Source: Hirundichthys speculiger (taxonomy: Eukaryota; Chordata; Actinopteri; Beloniformes; Exocoetidae). Taken from it: a stretch of DNA of 64,000 nucleotides. Under the pieces are notes generated by a model, which made no database searches, had not been told where the DNA came from, and saw only the letters and a program-made list of their open reading frames with translations. The translations under genes were made by a program, and so were the position numbers. The stretch covers positions 1,178,001 to 1,242,000 of the forward strand of contig JAGFBZ010000708.1 in the NCBI GenBank assembly GCA_018398805.1, read 5' to 3'. Positions 1 to 10,470 of the stretch are shown piece after piece; the first letter of the stretch is position 1; every line of letters starts with the position of its first letter.

Positions 1-763
1 TGGCCTGCCCCCCGTTCTTGGAAAGAACTGCAGAGCTTCCTGGGTTTCGCTAATTTCTACCGGAGATTCATACGTAACTACAGCAGCGTGGCTGAACCTC
101 TCACTAGGCTTACCTCTCCGTCCAAGCGTTCATCTGGTCCCCACCGACGCAGCATTCCTGGGGCTAAAGGAGAGGTTCACCAGCGCACCCATCTTACTCC
201 ATCCCGGATCCTAAGAGACAATTCATTGTGGAGGTGGACGCCTCGGATACTGGACTGGGTGCGGCCCTCTCCTAACGTTCGGCCGCTGATCAGAAGGTCC
301 ATCCCTGCGCCTTCTTCTCTCGCCGATTCCTCCCAGCCGAGGAGAATTATGACATCGGGAACAGAGAACTACTAGCAGTGGTGGCTGCCCTGGAGGAATG
401 GTGCCACTGGCTGGAGGGAGCCGAACTGCCGTTTACCATCTGGACAGATCATAAGAACCTGACGTTCATCCGGGCTACTAAATGTATCAGCGGGCGTCAG
501 GCTCGATGGGCCTGTTTCCTCAGTCGGTTCGACATCACCCTGATGTACCGTCCTGGCTCCCGCAACACCAAGTATGACGCTCTCTCCCGACAACACACCA
601 AGGAGTCTGCTACCGGGGCACCTTCACCCATCCTCTCCGAGACCAAGGTGGTTGGTAGGGTGACCTGGGGCGTGGAGACCCTGGTGAGACACCATCCTGC
701 CCCCAGAGGTGTGCCTCCCGGCCGTCTATTTGTGCCTGAGGTGGTCAGGTCACGAGTCCTCCA
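1..763 (+). pseudogene. Ty3 pol remnant: end of reverse transcriptase and RNase H
   Basis: Frame 1 opens with the RT thumb signature [16 protein letters not shown], typical of Ty3 polyproteins, followed by the RNase H region. Frames then change: the reading shifts near 125, near 205 ([11 protein letters not shown] is in frame 3), and a stop interrupts the frame near 271. RNase H/tether motifs TDHKNLTFI and [11 protein letters not shown] continue in frame 3 to about 780. A further short deletion just before 790 removes the start of the integrase zinc finger and returns the reading to frame 2. The element enters from outside the window on the left. Family assignment is firm; it is clearly non-functional. 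Confidence 0.9.
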
Positions 764-2071
764 GTGGGGTCACGCCAGCAAGTTCATCGCACGTTCACCT
801 TCCTGGTCCGGCGATTCTGGTGGCCCACCATGAGGAAAGAGGTTAGAGACTTTGTCACAGCCTGTCCCATCTGCGCCCGCAGCAAGGCTTCCCACCAAGC
901 CCCATCTGGACTGTTGCAACATCTCCCTATCCCTAGTCGGCCCTCGTCCCACGTGGTGCTGGATTTTGTGTCGGGACTTCACCCCTCTCAAGGCAACACC
1001 GTGAGCCTGACGGTGGTGGACCGTTTTAGTAAGGGTGTGCATCTGGTGGCCCTCCCCAAGCTCCCTTCCGCCCTCGAGACTGCTGAGCTCTTGTCTAGCC
1101 ATGTGTTCTGCCTCCATGGTTTTCCCCAGGACGTTGTCTCGGACCGAGGGCCCCAGTTCGTATCCCAGGTATGGCGGGCTTTTTGCAAGGGTTTGGGTGC
1201 TTCTATTAGTCTCTCCTCTGGTTATCACCCGCAGACCAATGGACAAACGGAGAGGATGAACCAAAGCGTAGAGTCTGCCCTCCGCTGTGTCGTCGCGGAG
1301 AAGTCAGCCTCCTGGAGCCGGTTCCTTCCCTGGGTGGAATACGCCATCAACTCCCTGGTCAGCTCCGCAACGGGCCTCTCCCCCTTCGAGGGATCCCTGG
1401 GGTACCAGTCGCCTCTCTTCCCGGCACAGCAGGCTGAGGTAGCAGTTCCCTCCGTACAGGACCAACTGGACCGGTGCCGTCGAGTGTGGGAGATCACTCG
1501 AGCAGCCCTGCTCCGCGCTACGGACCAGGCCAGGTGGGGGGCCAACAGACGCAGGTGTCCTGCACTGACGTACCAACCAGGGCAGAAAGTGTGGCTTTCC
1601 TCCAAGGATCTCCTGCTTCAGTCGAGGGCCAAAAAGCTGAACCCTCGATTCATCCGGCCCTTCGAGGTCGAGAAGGTCCTGAGCCCAGCGGCGGTGAGTC
1701 TAAGGCTGCCAGCCTCCATGAGGATCCATCCTGTGTTTCACGTGTCTCGGGTTAAGCCTGTCTCTCACAGTCCCCTCATGCCTCCTTCCCCAGCGCCGCC
1801 TCCCCCTGAGATCGTAGATGGACACCCCCAGTGGAAGGTCCGCCGTCCGCTGCTGGATGTCCGGCACAGGGGAAGGGGTTTCCAGTACCTGTTGGATTGG
1901 GAGGGCTACAGACCTGAGGAGCAGAGCTGGATCTCTCGTCAGCTCATTATGGACACGGGGCTGCTCACGGCTTTTTATCGCTCCCATCCGGACAAGCTGG
2001 GCAGGTCGCCTAGTGGCTCCCGTGGAGGGAGGGGTACTGTTGGGACTCCACCTGCTGAGCTGCAGACCTAA
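764..2071 (+). pseudogene. Ty3 integrase with chromodomain (C-terminal pol fragment)
   Basis: A 435-codon open stretch carries the zinc-finger cysteines ([10 protein letters not shown]), the catalytic core with the first Asp in VVLDFVSG, the second in VVSDRGPQF and the Glu in NGQTERMNQ, the GPF-like region ([11 protein letters not shown]), and a chromodomain ([16 protein letters not shown]) near the C-terminus. In the family this enzyme joins element cDNA to the chromosome, and the chromodomain guides targeting. The stop lies just inside the 3' LTR, as is common in these elements. The integrase frame is open, but upstream pol is broken, so the protein is not made as a polyprotein. The first zinc-finger histidine appears lost with the upstream deletion. 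Confidence 0.9.
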
Positions 2072-2601
2072 CCTCGTCAGGCCGACACGCCCAGCACTTC
2101 TCAGCGCGCTGCCAGGGAGCTGCGCGCTTGGCGACGGGAACTGGCAAAGCGCGCTCCACCCCACACTTGAATGTCATCAGCTCATCATGCACTTGCAGCT
2201 CTTCGGCTCATCTGGTAGGAGATATAAACTCGGCCACTCCTGTACTCTAGTTGCGAGTTCTTGCCATAACCTCCGCTGGTGCAGTGGTGTTTCCTGTGGG
2301 TGTTCGTCAACGTTCTTTGTGGATTATTCTCCGAGTGGATTTATCTCCTTGTGGATTACCCTTTGTGTGGATAATTACTCACTGAACTTTCTTGTGAGTT
2401 TTGTTTCCAGTGACTGCTCCTGGGGTTGGAAAGATAGGACTTCCGTTTACTCCGGATATTTCCTGGACTCTGGCGTTTTGGGACTGCCTGATCACAGAGT
2501 CTTTTTCCCTAGCTGGAAGTATCTGAGAAATAAACTCTTCTTTTGTGCCTGAACCGTCATTTGTCTGTGTCGTGCTTTTGGGGTCTCCACAAACCATAAC
2601 A
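2038..2601 (+). repeat. 3' LTR of the Ty3 element
   Basis: The LTR begins TGTT directly after a purine-rich tract (gggaggggta) and ends AACA, giving the expected TG...CA with short inverted ends. A TATA-like tataaa sits at 2223-2228 and an AATAAA polyadenylation signal at 2529-2534. The sequence after 2601 is Tc1 transposon DNA, so this is the outer end of the inserted element. Boundaries come from this one copy, since the 5' LTR lies outside the window. Confidence 0.8.
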
Positions 2602-3009
2602 GTTTTGGTGAGTCTGTGTGAATTGTAGCCTCAGTTTCCTGTTCTTAGCTGACAGCAGTGACACCTGCTGTGGTCTTCTGCTGCTGTAGTCCATCCACCT
2701 CAAGGTTGGAGGTGTTGTGCGTTCAAAGATGCTCTTCTGCAGACCTCGGTTGTAATGAGTGGTTATCTGAGTTCCAGTTGTCTTTCTATCAGCTCCAACC
2801 AGTCTGGTCATTCTCCTCTGACCTCTGGCATCAACAAGACATTTGTTCCCACAGAACTGCAGCTCACTGGATATTTTCTCTTTCTGGACCATCCTCTGTA
2901 AACCCTAGAGATGGTTGTGGTGAAAATCCCAGTAGATCAGCAGTTTCTGAAACACTCAGTCAGCAACCATGACACGTTCAAAGTCACTTAAATCACCTTT
3001 CTTCTCCAT
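2602..3009 (-). pseudogene. Tc1-like transposase, N-terminal fragment
   Basis: From an ATG at 3007-3009 the minus strand reads MEKKGDLSDFERV, then is broken by a stop and frameshifts in the first helix-turn-helix. It becomes clear again as LVDARGQRRMTRLV, ITTHYNRGLQKS and LLSAKNRKLRLQF, the paired-like DNA-binding region that leads into the DDE core. The reading ends at the Ty3 junction, so the DDE catalytic domain is absent here. Confidence 0.85.
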
Positions 3010-3154
3010 TCTGATGCTGGTTTGAACTGCAGCTGATCATCTTGACCATGTCTACATGAATAAATGACTGAGTTACTGCCATGTGATTGGCTGATTAGAA
3101 ATTTATGTTAACAAGAAGTTGGACAGGTGGACCTAATAAACTAGCCGGTGAGTG
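2602..3154 (-). mobile_element. Tc1/mariner-type transposon, half element
   Basis: The right end is a Tc1 terminal repeat (read inward on the minus strand: cactcaccggctagtttatt) next to a TA at 3155-3156. The minus strand then encodes the N-terminal half of a Tc1-like transposase. The element stops at 2601, exactly where the Ty3 LTR ends, so the Ty3 copy landed inside the transposase gene and the C-terminal half should lie left of the window. Confidence 0.88.
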
Positions 3155-3156
3155 TA

Positions 3157-3292
3157 TGTGCTGTTGTTGTGAGGTTTTCAATAGTTAGTACACTAACTGA
3201 TACATGTTCATGGATAACAATGTATCTGAACATGCAGACTTTGTTGGACATTGATGCATTTTAAAGGGGAATGTTGTATTTAAGTTTGATAG
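3157..3292. other. Short spacer without a recognised feature
   Basis: AT-rich DNA between the Tc1 terminus and the Tigger-like element. I see no ORF, repeat unit or RNA signature. Confidence 0.5.
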
Positions 3293-3294
3293 TA

Positions 3295-4577
3295 CAGTGG
3301 TACCTCTATTTAGAAATTAATTGGTTCTGGAAGTAGTTTGGTAACCTGAAAATTCCGTAAGTAGAAACGCGTTTTCCATGTAAATGCCCTAATCCAGTGG
3401 TCCCTAACCCCTGGACTGAGGACCGGTACCGGGCCGTGGATCAATTGGTACTAGGCCGTTCAAGAAAAAATTAGTTATTTAAGTTTTATTTATTATATGA
3501 GTCTAAGCGAGCTTTTATTTTGAAAAATGATCGGATTCTCTCGGTTACATCTCGGTCACTTGAGCGTCAAAATTTAACCCAGCTAGCAAAATGAGTAAGA
3601 AACAGACGTCTTTGGAAGGTTTCCTTGTGGAGGGGAAAATGAAGAGAAAGAAGAACAGCCTATGACCTCCAAGAAAAAGAAAGCTTTTAACAGACAATAC
3701 CAGGAGTCCTACTGAAATATGGATTTATCACGACAGGTGATTCCCGTGTACTAAGCTCTGTGTGAGTCTTTTTTTTTTTGTTGTTGTACTTGTTATTTAT
3801 TTAATGGGTATAGAGGATGTTACTTTGATGCTTGGGTGTTATTCTGTTATACTCATGTTATGTTATTGGTGTATTGTAACGAGGAACACCCCCCCCCGGC
3901 CCATGGCAAAATTGTCAAGTATTGACCGGTCCGCAGTTACAAAAAGGTTGAGGACAATTGCCCTAATCTGTTCCACGCCCCCCAAAAATTCGGCCAAAAT
4001 TTTTTTTTTATAAATCATAAAAATGCATCAAAACATGTAACAAATAAGGGTTACCATTAGATTACTGCACAATAAACATAAAATAAGAGTTGTAATAAAA
4101 AAAACAAAGAATAAAGTAAAGAATAAAAATAATGACTGCTATTGTCGTCACCTTTTCTCTCTCAGCAGTGGTTTTTGCCTGACGTTTTGTAAAGAACAGA
4201 TTTAAGGACGTTTGCTTTTGTCGGCTTTTAACAATCCTTCGAAAATGTGTGAGGCAAACATCAACATAGTGAGCGATAGCCCGACTAGTGAACATTTTTT
4301 CTGTGTGATTCCTTTCAACAAATTCCGAGACTTCCGAAAGTTTCCTAAAATGTCAATGGGATGCCAGGAAGATGCTAGCTGATAGCCAATGGCAGAGCAG
4401 CTACAAGTATGTTTACGTTCGGTAAACTCTGGGAGTTGCAAGTAGCAGCGCGTACTGTATTTTTGCCTTTTGTATCCTGAAATTTCTTTCATAACAAGGG
4501 GCAATATTTTCCTGTTGAGCTGTTTCGTAACCTGAAAATTCCGTATGTAGAGACGTTCGTAAGTAGAGGTACCACTG
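3295..4577 (-). mobile_element. Tigger/pogo-like DNA transposon P1 (internally deleted)
   Basis: Terminal inverted repeats start cagtggtacctctat and end gtagaggtaccactg, flanked by TA on both sides (3293-3294, 4578-4579), the target duplication of the Tc1/pogo superfamily. The minus strand at about 4140-4290 reads RKQTSLN-type residues (RQKQTSLNLFFTKRQAK) preceded by HYVDVCLTHFRR, resembling the C-terminal tail of Tigger/CENP-B-like transposases. Most of the transposase is missing. A hAT element sits inside at 3395-3960. Two further copies (12742-13959 and 40680-41428) share the ends. Confidence 0.82.
3395..3960 (+). mobile_element. hAT-type element A (non-autonomous) inside P1
   Basis: The element starts cagtggtccctaacccc and ends ggttgaggacaattg, giving imperfect inverted ends, and is flanked by a perfect 8-bp duplication ccctaatc (3387-3394 and 3961-3968) of the host Tigger sequence. 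Inside, from 3591, is the start of a hAT transposase-like frame, MSKKQTSLEGFLVEGK, followed by a stop; KYGFITTGDSRV is readable in another frame near 3716. The catalytic part is missing. Related copies in the minus direction lie at 13153-13262 and 44455-45960. Confidence 0.88.
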
Positions 4578-4759
4578 TATTTATGATCTAGAAAGAAAGC
4601 TGGATGGTGTTAATTTCTTCTGTACTTTTCCTCCACTTACAGATACCTATCTGTATGTCTTTATTGTAACTGAATTTGTTACATTTAGAACTTGTAACAA
4701 TGATCAATGATCTCTCCTGACTTTTTGGAGCATGGTTTAGGAATGAGGTGAAATTGATT

Positions 4760-7523
4760 CAAACGACTCCAATGGAAAAGCAAGAACAAAGAGGCGACGG
4801 GCTGGTGTGGCCTTGCTTATAGCCCCCCAGCTTGGAGCCTGTACGATGGGGTTTTCCCCAGTGGATGAGAGGGTAGCTTCCCTGTGCCTTCGGATCGGGG
4901 AACGGGCTCTGATTGTCATTTGCGCTTTTGCGCCAAATGACAGTTCAGGGTACCCAGCCTTCTTGGGGTCCTTGGCGGGGGTGCTGGAAAGCACCCCTAA
5001 TGGGGACTCCTTTATCCTGCTGGGGGACTTCAACGCTCACCTTGGCGATGACAGTGGTACCTGGTGGCGCGTGATTGGGAGGAACGGCCTCTCTGATCTG
5101 AACCAGAGTGGTGTTTTGTTGTTGGACTTCTGTGCTCATCACAGTTTGTCCAGAACAAACACCATGTTCAACCATAAGAGTGTCCATAAATGCACGTGGC
5201 ATCAGGACCCTCTCGGCCGCAGATCGATGATCGACTTTATAGTCGTATCATCTGATCTTCGGCCATATGTTTTGGACACTCGGGTAAAGAGAGGAGCTGA
5301 GCTATCAACTGATCACTACCTGGTGGTGGGTTGGATCAGATGGCGGGGGAGAATGCCGGTCAGACCTGGTAGGCCCAAACGTGTAGTGAGGGTTTGCTGG
5401 GAACGTCTGGCAGAGGAACCTGTCAGAAAGATCTTCAACTCACTCCTCCGACAGAGCTTCAATCACATCCCGGGGGAGGTGGGGGACATTGAGTCCGAAT
5501 GGGCCATGTTCCGCGCCTCCATTGCTGAAGCGGCTGACCAGAGCTGTGGCCGTAAGGTCGTCGGTGCCTGTTGTGGCGGCAATCCTCGAACTCGGTGGTG
5601 GACACCTCGGGTGAGAGAGGCCGTCAGGCTGAAGAAGGAGTCCTACCGGGCTTGGTTGACTTGTGGGACTCCGGAATCAGCAGACAGGTATCGACAGGCC
5701 AAGCGGGCGGCGGCTTTGGTGGTCTCTGAGGCGAAAACTCGGGTGTGGGAGGAGTTTGGTGAGGCCATGGAAAAAGACTTTCGATCGGCTCCTCTGAGAT
5801 TCTGGCTCAGGTGGGGAAAGCAGTGCTTCACCAACACTGTGTATAGTGAGGGTGGGGTGCTGCTGACCTCGACTGGAGATTTCGTTCGGCGGTGGAAGGA
5901 ATACTTAGAGGACCTTCTCAATCCCACCAACATGTCATCCATGGAGGATGCTGAGACTGTGGATTCAGAGGTGGATTCTTTCATTACCGGAGCTGAGGTC
6001 GCTGAGGTAGTTAAGAAGCTGCACAGTGGCTGGGCTCCGGGGGTGGACGAGATCCGCCCTGATTTCCTGAAGGCTCTGGATGTTGTAGGACTGTCTTGGT
6101 TGACACGTCTCTGCAACATCGCATGGAAATCAGGGGTAGTACCTCTGGATTGGCAGACCAGGGTGGTGGTTCCCCTCTTTAAGAAGGGGGACCGGAGGGT
6201 GTGTTCCAATTACAGGGGAATCACACTCCTCAGCCTCCCTGGTAAGGTCTATGCAGGGGTGCTGGAGAAGAGAGTTCGATCAATTGTCGAATCCCAGATC
6301 CAGGAGGAACAATGCGGGTTCCGTCCTGCGTGGAACACTGGACCAGCTCTATACCCTCACTAGGGTCCTGGAGGGAACATGGGAATTTGCCCAACCAGTC
6401 CACATGTGTTTTGTGGACTTGGAGAAGGCATTTGACCGTGTCCCTCGGGGGGTCCTGTGGGGGGTACTCCAGGAGTATGGGTTGCTGGGCCCATTGTTAC
6501 GGGCTGTCCAGTCCCTGTACAAATGGAGTGGGAGCTTGGTCCGCATTGCCGGTTGTAAGTCGGATTCGTTTTCGGTGGGAGTTGGACTCCGCCAGGGCTG
6601 CCCTTTGTCACCAATTCTGTTCATAACGTTTATGGACAGAATTTCTAGGCGCAGCCAAGGAGCGGAAGGGTTCCGATTCGGTGGTGTCGGGGTCTCGTCT
6701 CTGCTGTTTGCAGATGACGTGGTCCTGTTGGCGCCATCGAGTGGGGATCTGCAGCTCTCGCTGGAGTGGTTCACAGCCGAGTGTGAAGCGGCAGGGATGA
6801 GAATCAGCACCTCCAAATCTGAGACCATGGTCCTCAGTTGGAAAAGGGTAGAATGCCTCCTCTGGGTTGGGAGAGAGGTTCTGCCTCAAGTGGAGGAGTT
6901 TAAGTATCTCGGGGTCTTGTTCACAAGTGATGGGAGAAAGGAGCGGGAGATCGACAGACGGATTGGTGCGGCGTCTGCTGTGGTGGTGACTCTGTACCGG
7001 TCCGTTGTGGTGAAGAGAGAGCTGACCCAAAAGGCAAGGCTCTCTGTTTACCGGTCGATCTTTGTTCCAACCCTCACCTATGGTCATGAACTGTGGGTAG
7101 TGACCGAAAGAATGAGATCGCGGATACAAGTGGCAGAAATGAGTTTTCTCCACAGGGAGGCTGGACTCTCCCTTAGAGATAGGGTGAGAAGTTCAGTCAT
7201 TCAGGAGAGACTCAGAGTAGAGCCGCTGCTCCTTCACATCGAGAGGAGCCAGTTGAGGTGGTTCGGGCATCTGGTTAGGATGCCCCCCGGACGCCTCCCT
7301 GGGAGGTGTTTCCAGCCTGTCCAACTGGGAGAAGACCACGGGGAAGACCCAGGACCCGCTGGAGAGATTATATCTCTCGGGTGGCCTAGGAACGCCTCGG
7401 GGTTCTCCCAGAGGAGCTGGTGGAGGCGGCCGAGGGGAGGGAGGTCTGGACCTCTCTGCTGAAGCTGCTGCCCCCCCGACCCGACTTCAGATCAAGCGGA
7501 AGCTAAAGGATGGATGGATGGAT
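4760..7523 (+). mobile_element. Rex3 non-LTR retrotransposon (RTE clade), 5'-truncated
   Basis: The copy is about 2.76 kb and carries an APE-type endonuclease followed by a reverse transcriptase, then ends in a (GGAT)n tail, the 3' signature of Rex3. The motif WQTRVVVPLFKKGDRR is characteristic of fish Rex3. The 5' end, including the first part of the endonuclease, is missing, as usual for target-primed insertions. Other Rex3 pieces in the window: 14415-14702, 24476-24800, 39386-40157 and 60750-61308. Confidence 0.93.
4807..7462 (+). pseudogene. Rex3 endonuclease/reverse transcriptase, frameshifted
   Basis: The first part (4807-6363 in frame 1) contains the endonuclease signatures LLGDFNAHLG, SMIDFIVVSSDLRP and STDHYLVVGW, then RT fingers up to EEQCGFRP. 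About two bases are missing near 6327, and the reading continues in frame 2 to 7462 with DQLYTLTRVLEG, CFVDLEKAFDRVP, GLRQGCPLSPILF and the catalytic SSLLFADDVVLL. The C-terminal IERSQLRWFGHLVRMPPG block is also present. Apart from the 5' truncation and this frameshift the sequence is well preserved, so the insertion looks fairly young. It cannot make a full protein. Confidence 0.92.
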
Positions 7524-7536
7524 GGTGAACTTGATT

Positions 7537-7758
7537 GTCTTGTCTTTAAATGTTTCACAGCTGGTGTTTTTTAGTCCTCTCTGATGGAATCGGGATTTAA
7601 GATGTTAATAAAGATGATAGAATTTACTGCCAGAAAGGATCGGTGAAGGACACATTCACCCTTCACATTAGCACAAAAAGTCTGCTACAGGACTAAAATG
7701 CATATATAAATTAGATGGCTTTGCTAGATGATGGCACTTGCAGACAAAAAAAAAAAAA
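7537..7758 (+). mobile_element. A-tailed retrosequence T1 (3' part)
   Basis: About 220 bp ending in a run of A and followed by the 13-bp duplication. The same sequence occurs at 46886-47321 as T2 with its own 15-bp duplication and A-run. A-tail plus 13-15-bp duplications point to L1-type machinery. The source may be an L1-like 3' end, a SINE or a cellular transcript; I see no coding sequence. Confidence 0.7.
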
Positions 7759-7771
7759 GAATGAGGTGAAA

Positions 7772-8370
7772 CACCAGCAAGAGTTTTGAAGTGTAATCAC
7801 ATCTGAAACTGTGTGTCCCTGAAACACCAGCAAAGTGAGGTTCCACTGTAAAATGATACCTCCATGTTGGTGATATAGTAATATAGTAATTCATTATCTC
7901 TATCCATCTATCCATCCATCCATTATCTATGCCCATTTAATCCTATGTTGTGTCACAGGCTCATTATCTCTACTGGTCAAAATATTATCACCTTCAGGAA
8001 GGGCTTCTCAATTATGGAAAAAAAAAGTCTCAATCATGATTATCTTGGCCAATGTTGAAATCACATTTATTTAAAAAATACTATCCAGCAACAGCTGGGA
8101 AAGGCTCAGCAGATCCCAGTGATCCAAAATAGGAATAAGCGAGTAAAGATAATACATGGATGGATTATCCACTGACTTTTGAGGCATTATTGTATTTATC
8201 AAACTTATCAAACATAAAAATGCTGATATTTCCATGGTAACTTGAATTTAAGATGAAAAAGATTCAGACAAAATAAAGATTATTCAGGCCAACAGCAAGT
8301 TGCTGGTAGAGCTGCTCCTTAAATATTCTGGCTCAGGAACACCAACGTGACCTTGATATTACTTATTATT
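7772..8370. other. Retroelement-tail remnants and unassigned DNA
   Basis: At about 7897-7960 (minus) and 8086-8165 (plus) lie two opposed remnants of a common fish retroelement 3' tail: ...agctgggaaaggctcagca... and ...aagcgagtaaagataa... followed by (GGAT)-like repeats. The rest is AT-rich with no ORF or recognisable gene signal. Confidence 0.5.
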
Positions 8371-9034
8371 ATTATAATTTTAAATCGTGATTAATCGCAT
8401 GATTTCCGGGATTAATCACGATTAATCGCATTGTATATGCAAAATCAAATAATGAATTCAAAAGTAGTGTAAAATGCACATTACTTTAAATGTTCTGCTG
8501 CCATATGAACTAAAGTGTCATAACATTTGTTGTTCAAACACTTTTAACATCAACACTTGTCAGTAACACATATTTAATGTAAATCTCATCTTAAAAAATG
8601 TAAAATAAAGTAAAGCTTATTGCCACTGCCAGGACATTAATGTTATTCTGTTTTTTATGAAAAATAAAAAAAAGTCTACAAACAAAATCCTGAGCCACAA
8701 TCAGAACATTAAAACAGGTAATTTCTGAGGTAACAGCAGAAACTTTTAACGGGGAGTTCAACTTGTCAGTTGTTACAAATAACCTTGTTTCTGTTGAATC
8801 CTCCGTCTGGGAGAACTTTAAAATAAAAATGTCCATGTTAAAGTTCAGTAATTTTATTGTTCTACATGTCTGTTTTAGCTTTTCTGCATGTTTTTCTGTC
8901 AATTCTCTTCCGGTTTCGCAGCAGCCAGTAACAGACTTTTCAAAATAAAAGCATGCATTAATGCTCAATAAGATAAATGTCGGCGTTAATAAATCAATAA
9001 GTTAATGCGTTAGTAACGCGTTATCGTGCCCAGA
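8371..9034 (-). mobile_element. Non-autonomous DNA element U, copy 1
   Basis: The region carries TTAATCGCGATTAATCG-like sequence at one end and taacgcgttatcgtgcccag at the other. It matches, in reverse, the elements at 28475-29569, 46847-47815 and 60193-60319. The full-length copy has ends gggctgggcaa and ttgcccagcct, an inverted pair. Short readable frames inside recur in all copies and are not convincing proteins. The superfamily is not settled. Confidence 0.7.
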
Positions 9035-10342
9035 CCCACTTATTACTTACATAAGTAACTTAATATTACACACATAAAGCATTAATCTCTGGAATCTATG
9101 CCCAGAGCACAACATACGTGACAAAACAATTGTTCTGTTTGTTTTTTTCTTGATAAAACTGTTTTTGTGATTGATGAGTGGTAAGATTGGATTCATGTCT
9201 GGAATGTGATTAATTGCGTTTTCCCATCTGTACGCCCATTACTGTATGACCCAGACAGAAACTAAACTTGAACTGGCATGAAGTTTTCCAGGGACAACTC
9301 ATTTGTCCGATTACAACGATGACAGTGTCTCCAGAGGACATGGTTAGTTTTGCCATGTGCTGCCCCAAAACCAACTACTGCACAACATCAGCAAGGTAAA
9401 AAGATCCCCACCCGTGTCTCCATCAGTGAAGCTGAGATGAAGCAGCTGAGCCGTTATATTGATTCCTACATATCACAGAGAGTCAGTAATGATCGCCAAA
9501 TATCGCTACAATAGTTAAACAAGTTAAAAGAATAAAAGAAAACACTGTGTTCTCCCTGCTGAGCTTTTCCCCTGACTGCTCATCTGTTTCAGATGCACTG
9601 ATTATTCCTCCTCGGCATAAAAAATCAGCTGTTCCCTCTCCTTGTGCTAGACCGTCTCAGCCATATTAGCAGTTCAGCTGGTTTTCTTTGGCTGTCAGTG
9701 TTTAGACAGACAGAATATTTATTTTCTTTGTAACATTTCAAAGGAAAATTGATTTTCTCCTACTGAATTACAGCTCTCTATGGAGGTGTTTTGCACCTAA
9801 ACAGCCATAAAATATATGGTCACATATTAGACTCTATATACCTCCTTTCTGTCATATGCGAATGAGAATATTTAAGCTTAAAGGGCCAAGTTTGATCCCT
9901 GAGCCTGAGCTAGTTATTCAATTCTTTGTATGACCAAATGCTGGCAATAGTCTCCAGGCTCTGTCTTTTGTTTCCTGTTCCCCCTCACTATCCTGGTTTC
10001 TGCTCTGCATGGAATAACCCTGTCGTCAGTTGTTCCATCCATCCAGTTAGCCCTGTCTGCTCATGAGCTCCAGCAAAACCTTCTCAAGTCTGAGAAACTG
10101 CTTCCACTGTACTTCAGATAAAGGACCACTTTGATGCATTTCAGGTATTTTATCTATCCACCTGGAATAGAGAGAAGCCCTTCATCTGATGTCAATGTTC
10201 AATACAGAAAAAATAACTCACCAAGCAAAGTTACGTTGAAAAGACGACTTGGCCTGGCGAATAAACAATGTCTTGATTTGGTTGAAAAGTTAAAGGTGAT
10301 AAAAGCTACACAAAGGGATAAAAGCTGACATTTTTAAGATGT
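9035..10342. other. Apparently single-copy DNA, no gene recognised
   Basis: No repeat family from elsewhere in the window matches this stretch. A 65-codon ORF at 10131-10328 (LKRRLGLANKQCLDLVEKLKV) has a faint coiled-coil look and could be an old exon or THAP-like transposon piece, but nothing confirms it. No tRNA, CpG island or splice-site series is evident. Confidence 0.4.
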
Positions 10343-10344
10343 TA

Positions 10345-10470
10345 CAATTGAAGTCAGAAGTTTACATACACTGTGCAAAAACACACTTTTCATTTTTTGT
10401 CTCACTATCTGAAGTCAAATCAGACTAAACCTCTCCTGTTTCCGGTCAGTCAGGATTATTGTAATATCAA
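10345..10470 (+). mobile_element. Tc1-like terminal repeat, one end only
   Basis: After a TA at 10343-10344 the sequence reads caattgaagtcagaagttta, then catacact, the terminal repeat of Sleeping Beauty/salmonid-type Tc1 transposons, and continues for about 120 bp with matching subterminal sequence (tatctgaagtcaaatcagac). No transposase and no opposite end are present nearby, so it is a relic. Confidence 0.75.

Larger units (their letters stand above)
4741..7771 (+). repeat. Nested target duplications around an A-tailed retrosequence (T1) and Rex3
   Basis: A perfect 13-bp direct repeat, gaatgaggtgaaa, occurs at 4741-4753 and again at 7759-7771 directly after an A-run. It marks the insertion of retrosequence T1 (4754-4759 plus 7537-7758). 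A second repeat, ggtgaaattgatt at 4747-4759 and ggtgaacttgatt at 7524-7536 (12 of 13 identical), marks the Rex3 insertion within T1. The nesting order follows from the two overlapping duplications. Confidence 0.8.

Noticed and set aside
5643..6209. Minus-strand 188-codon ORF
   Set aside because: Antisense shadow of Rex3 coding sequence.
8591..8968. 125-codon ORF in element U
   Set aside because: The same readings occur on either strand in other U copies with indels; no domain.
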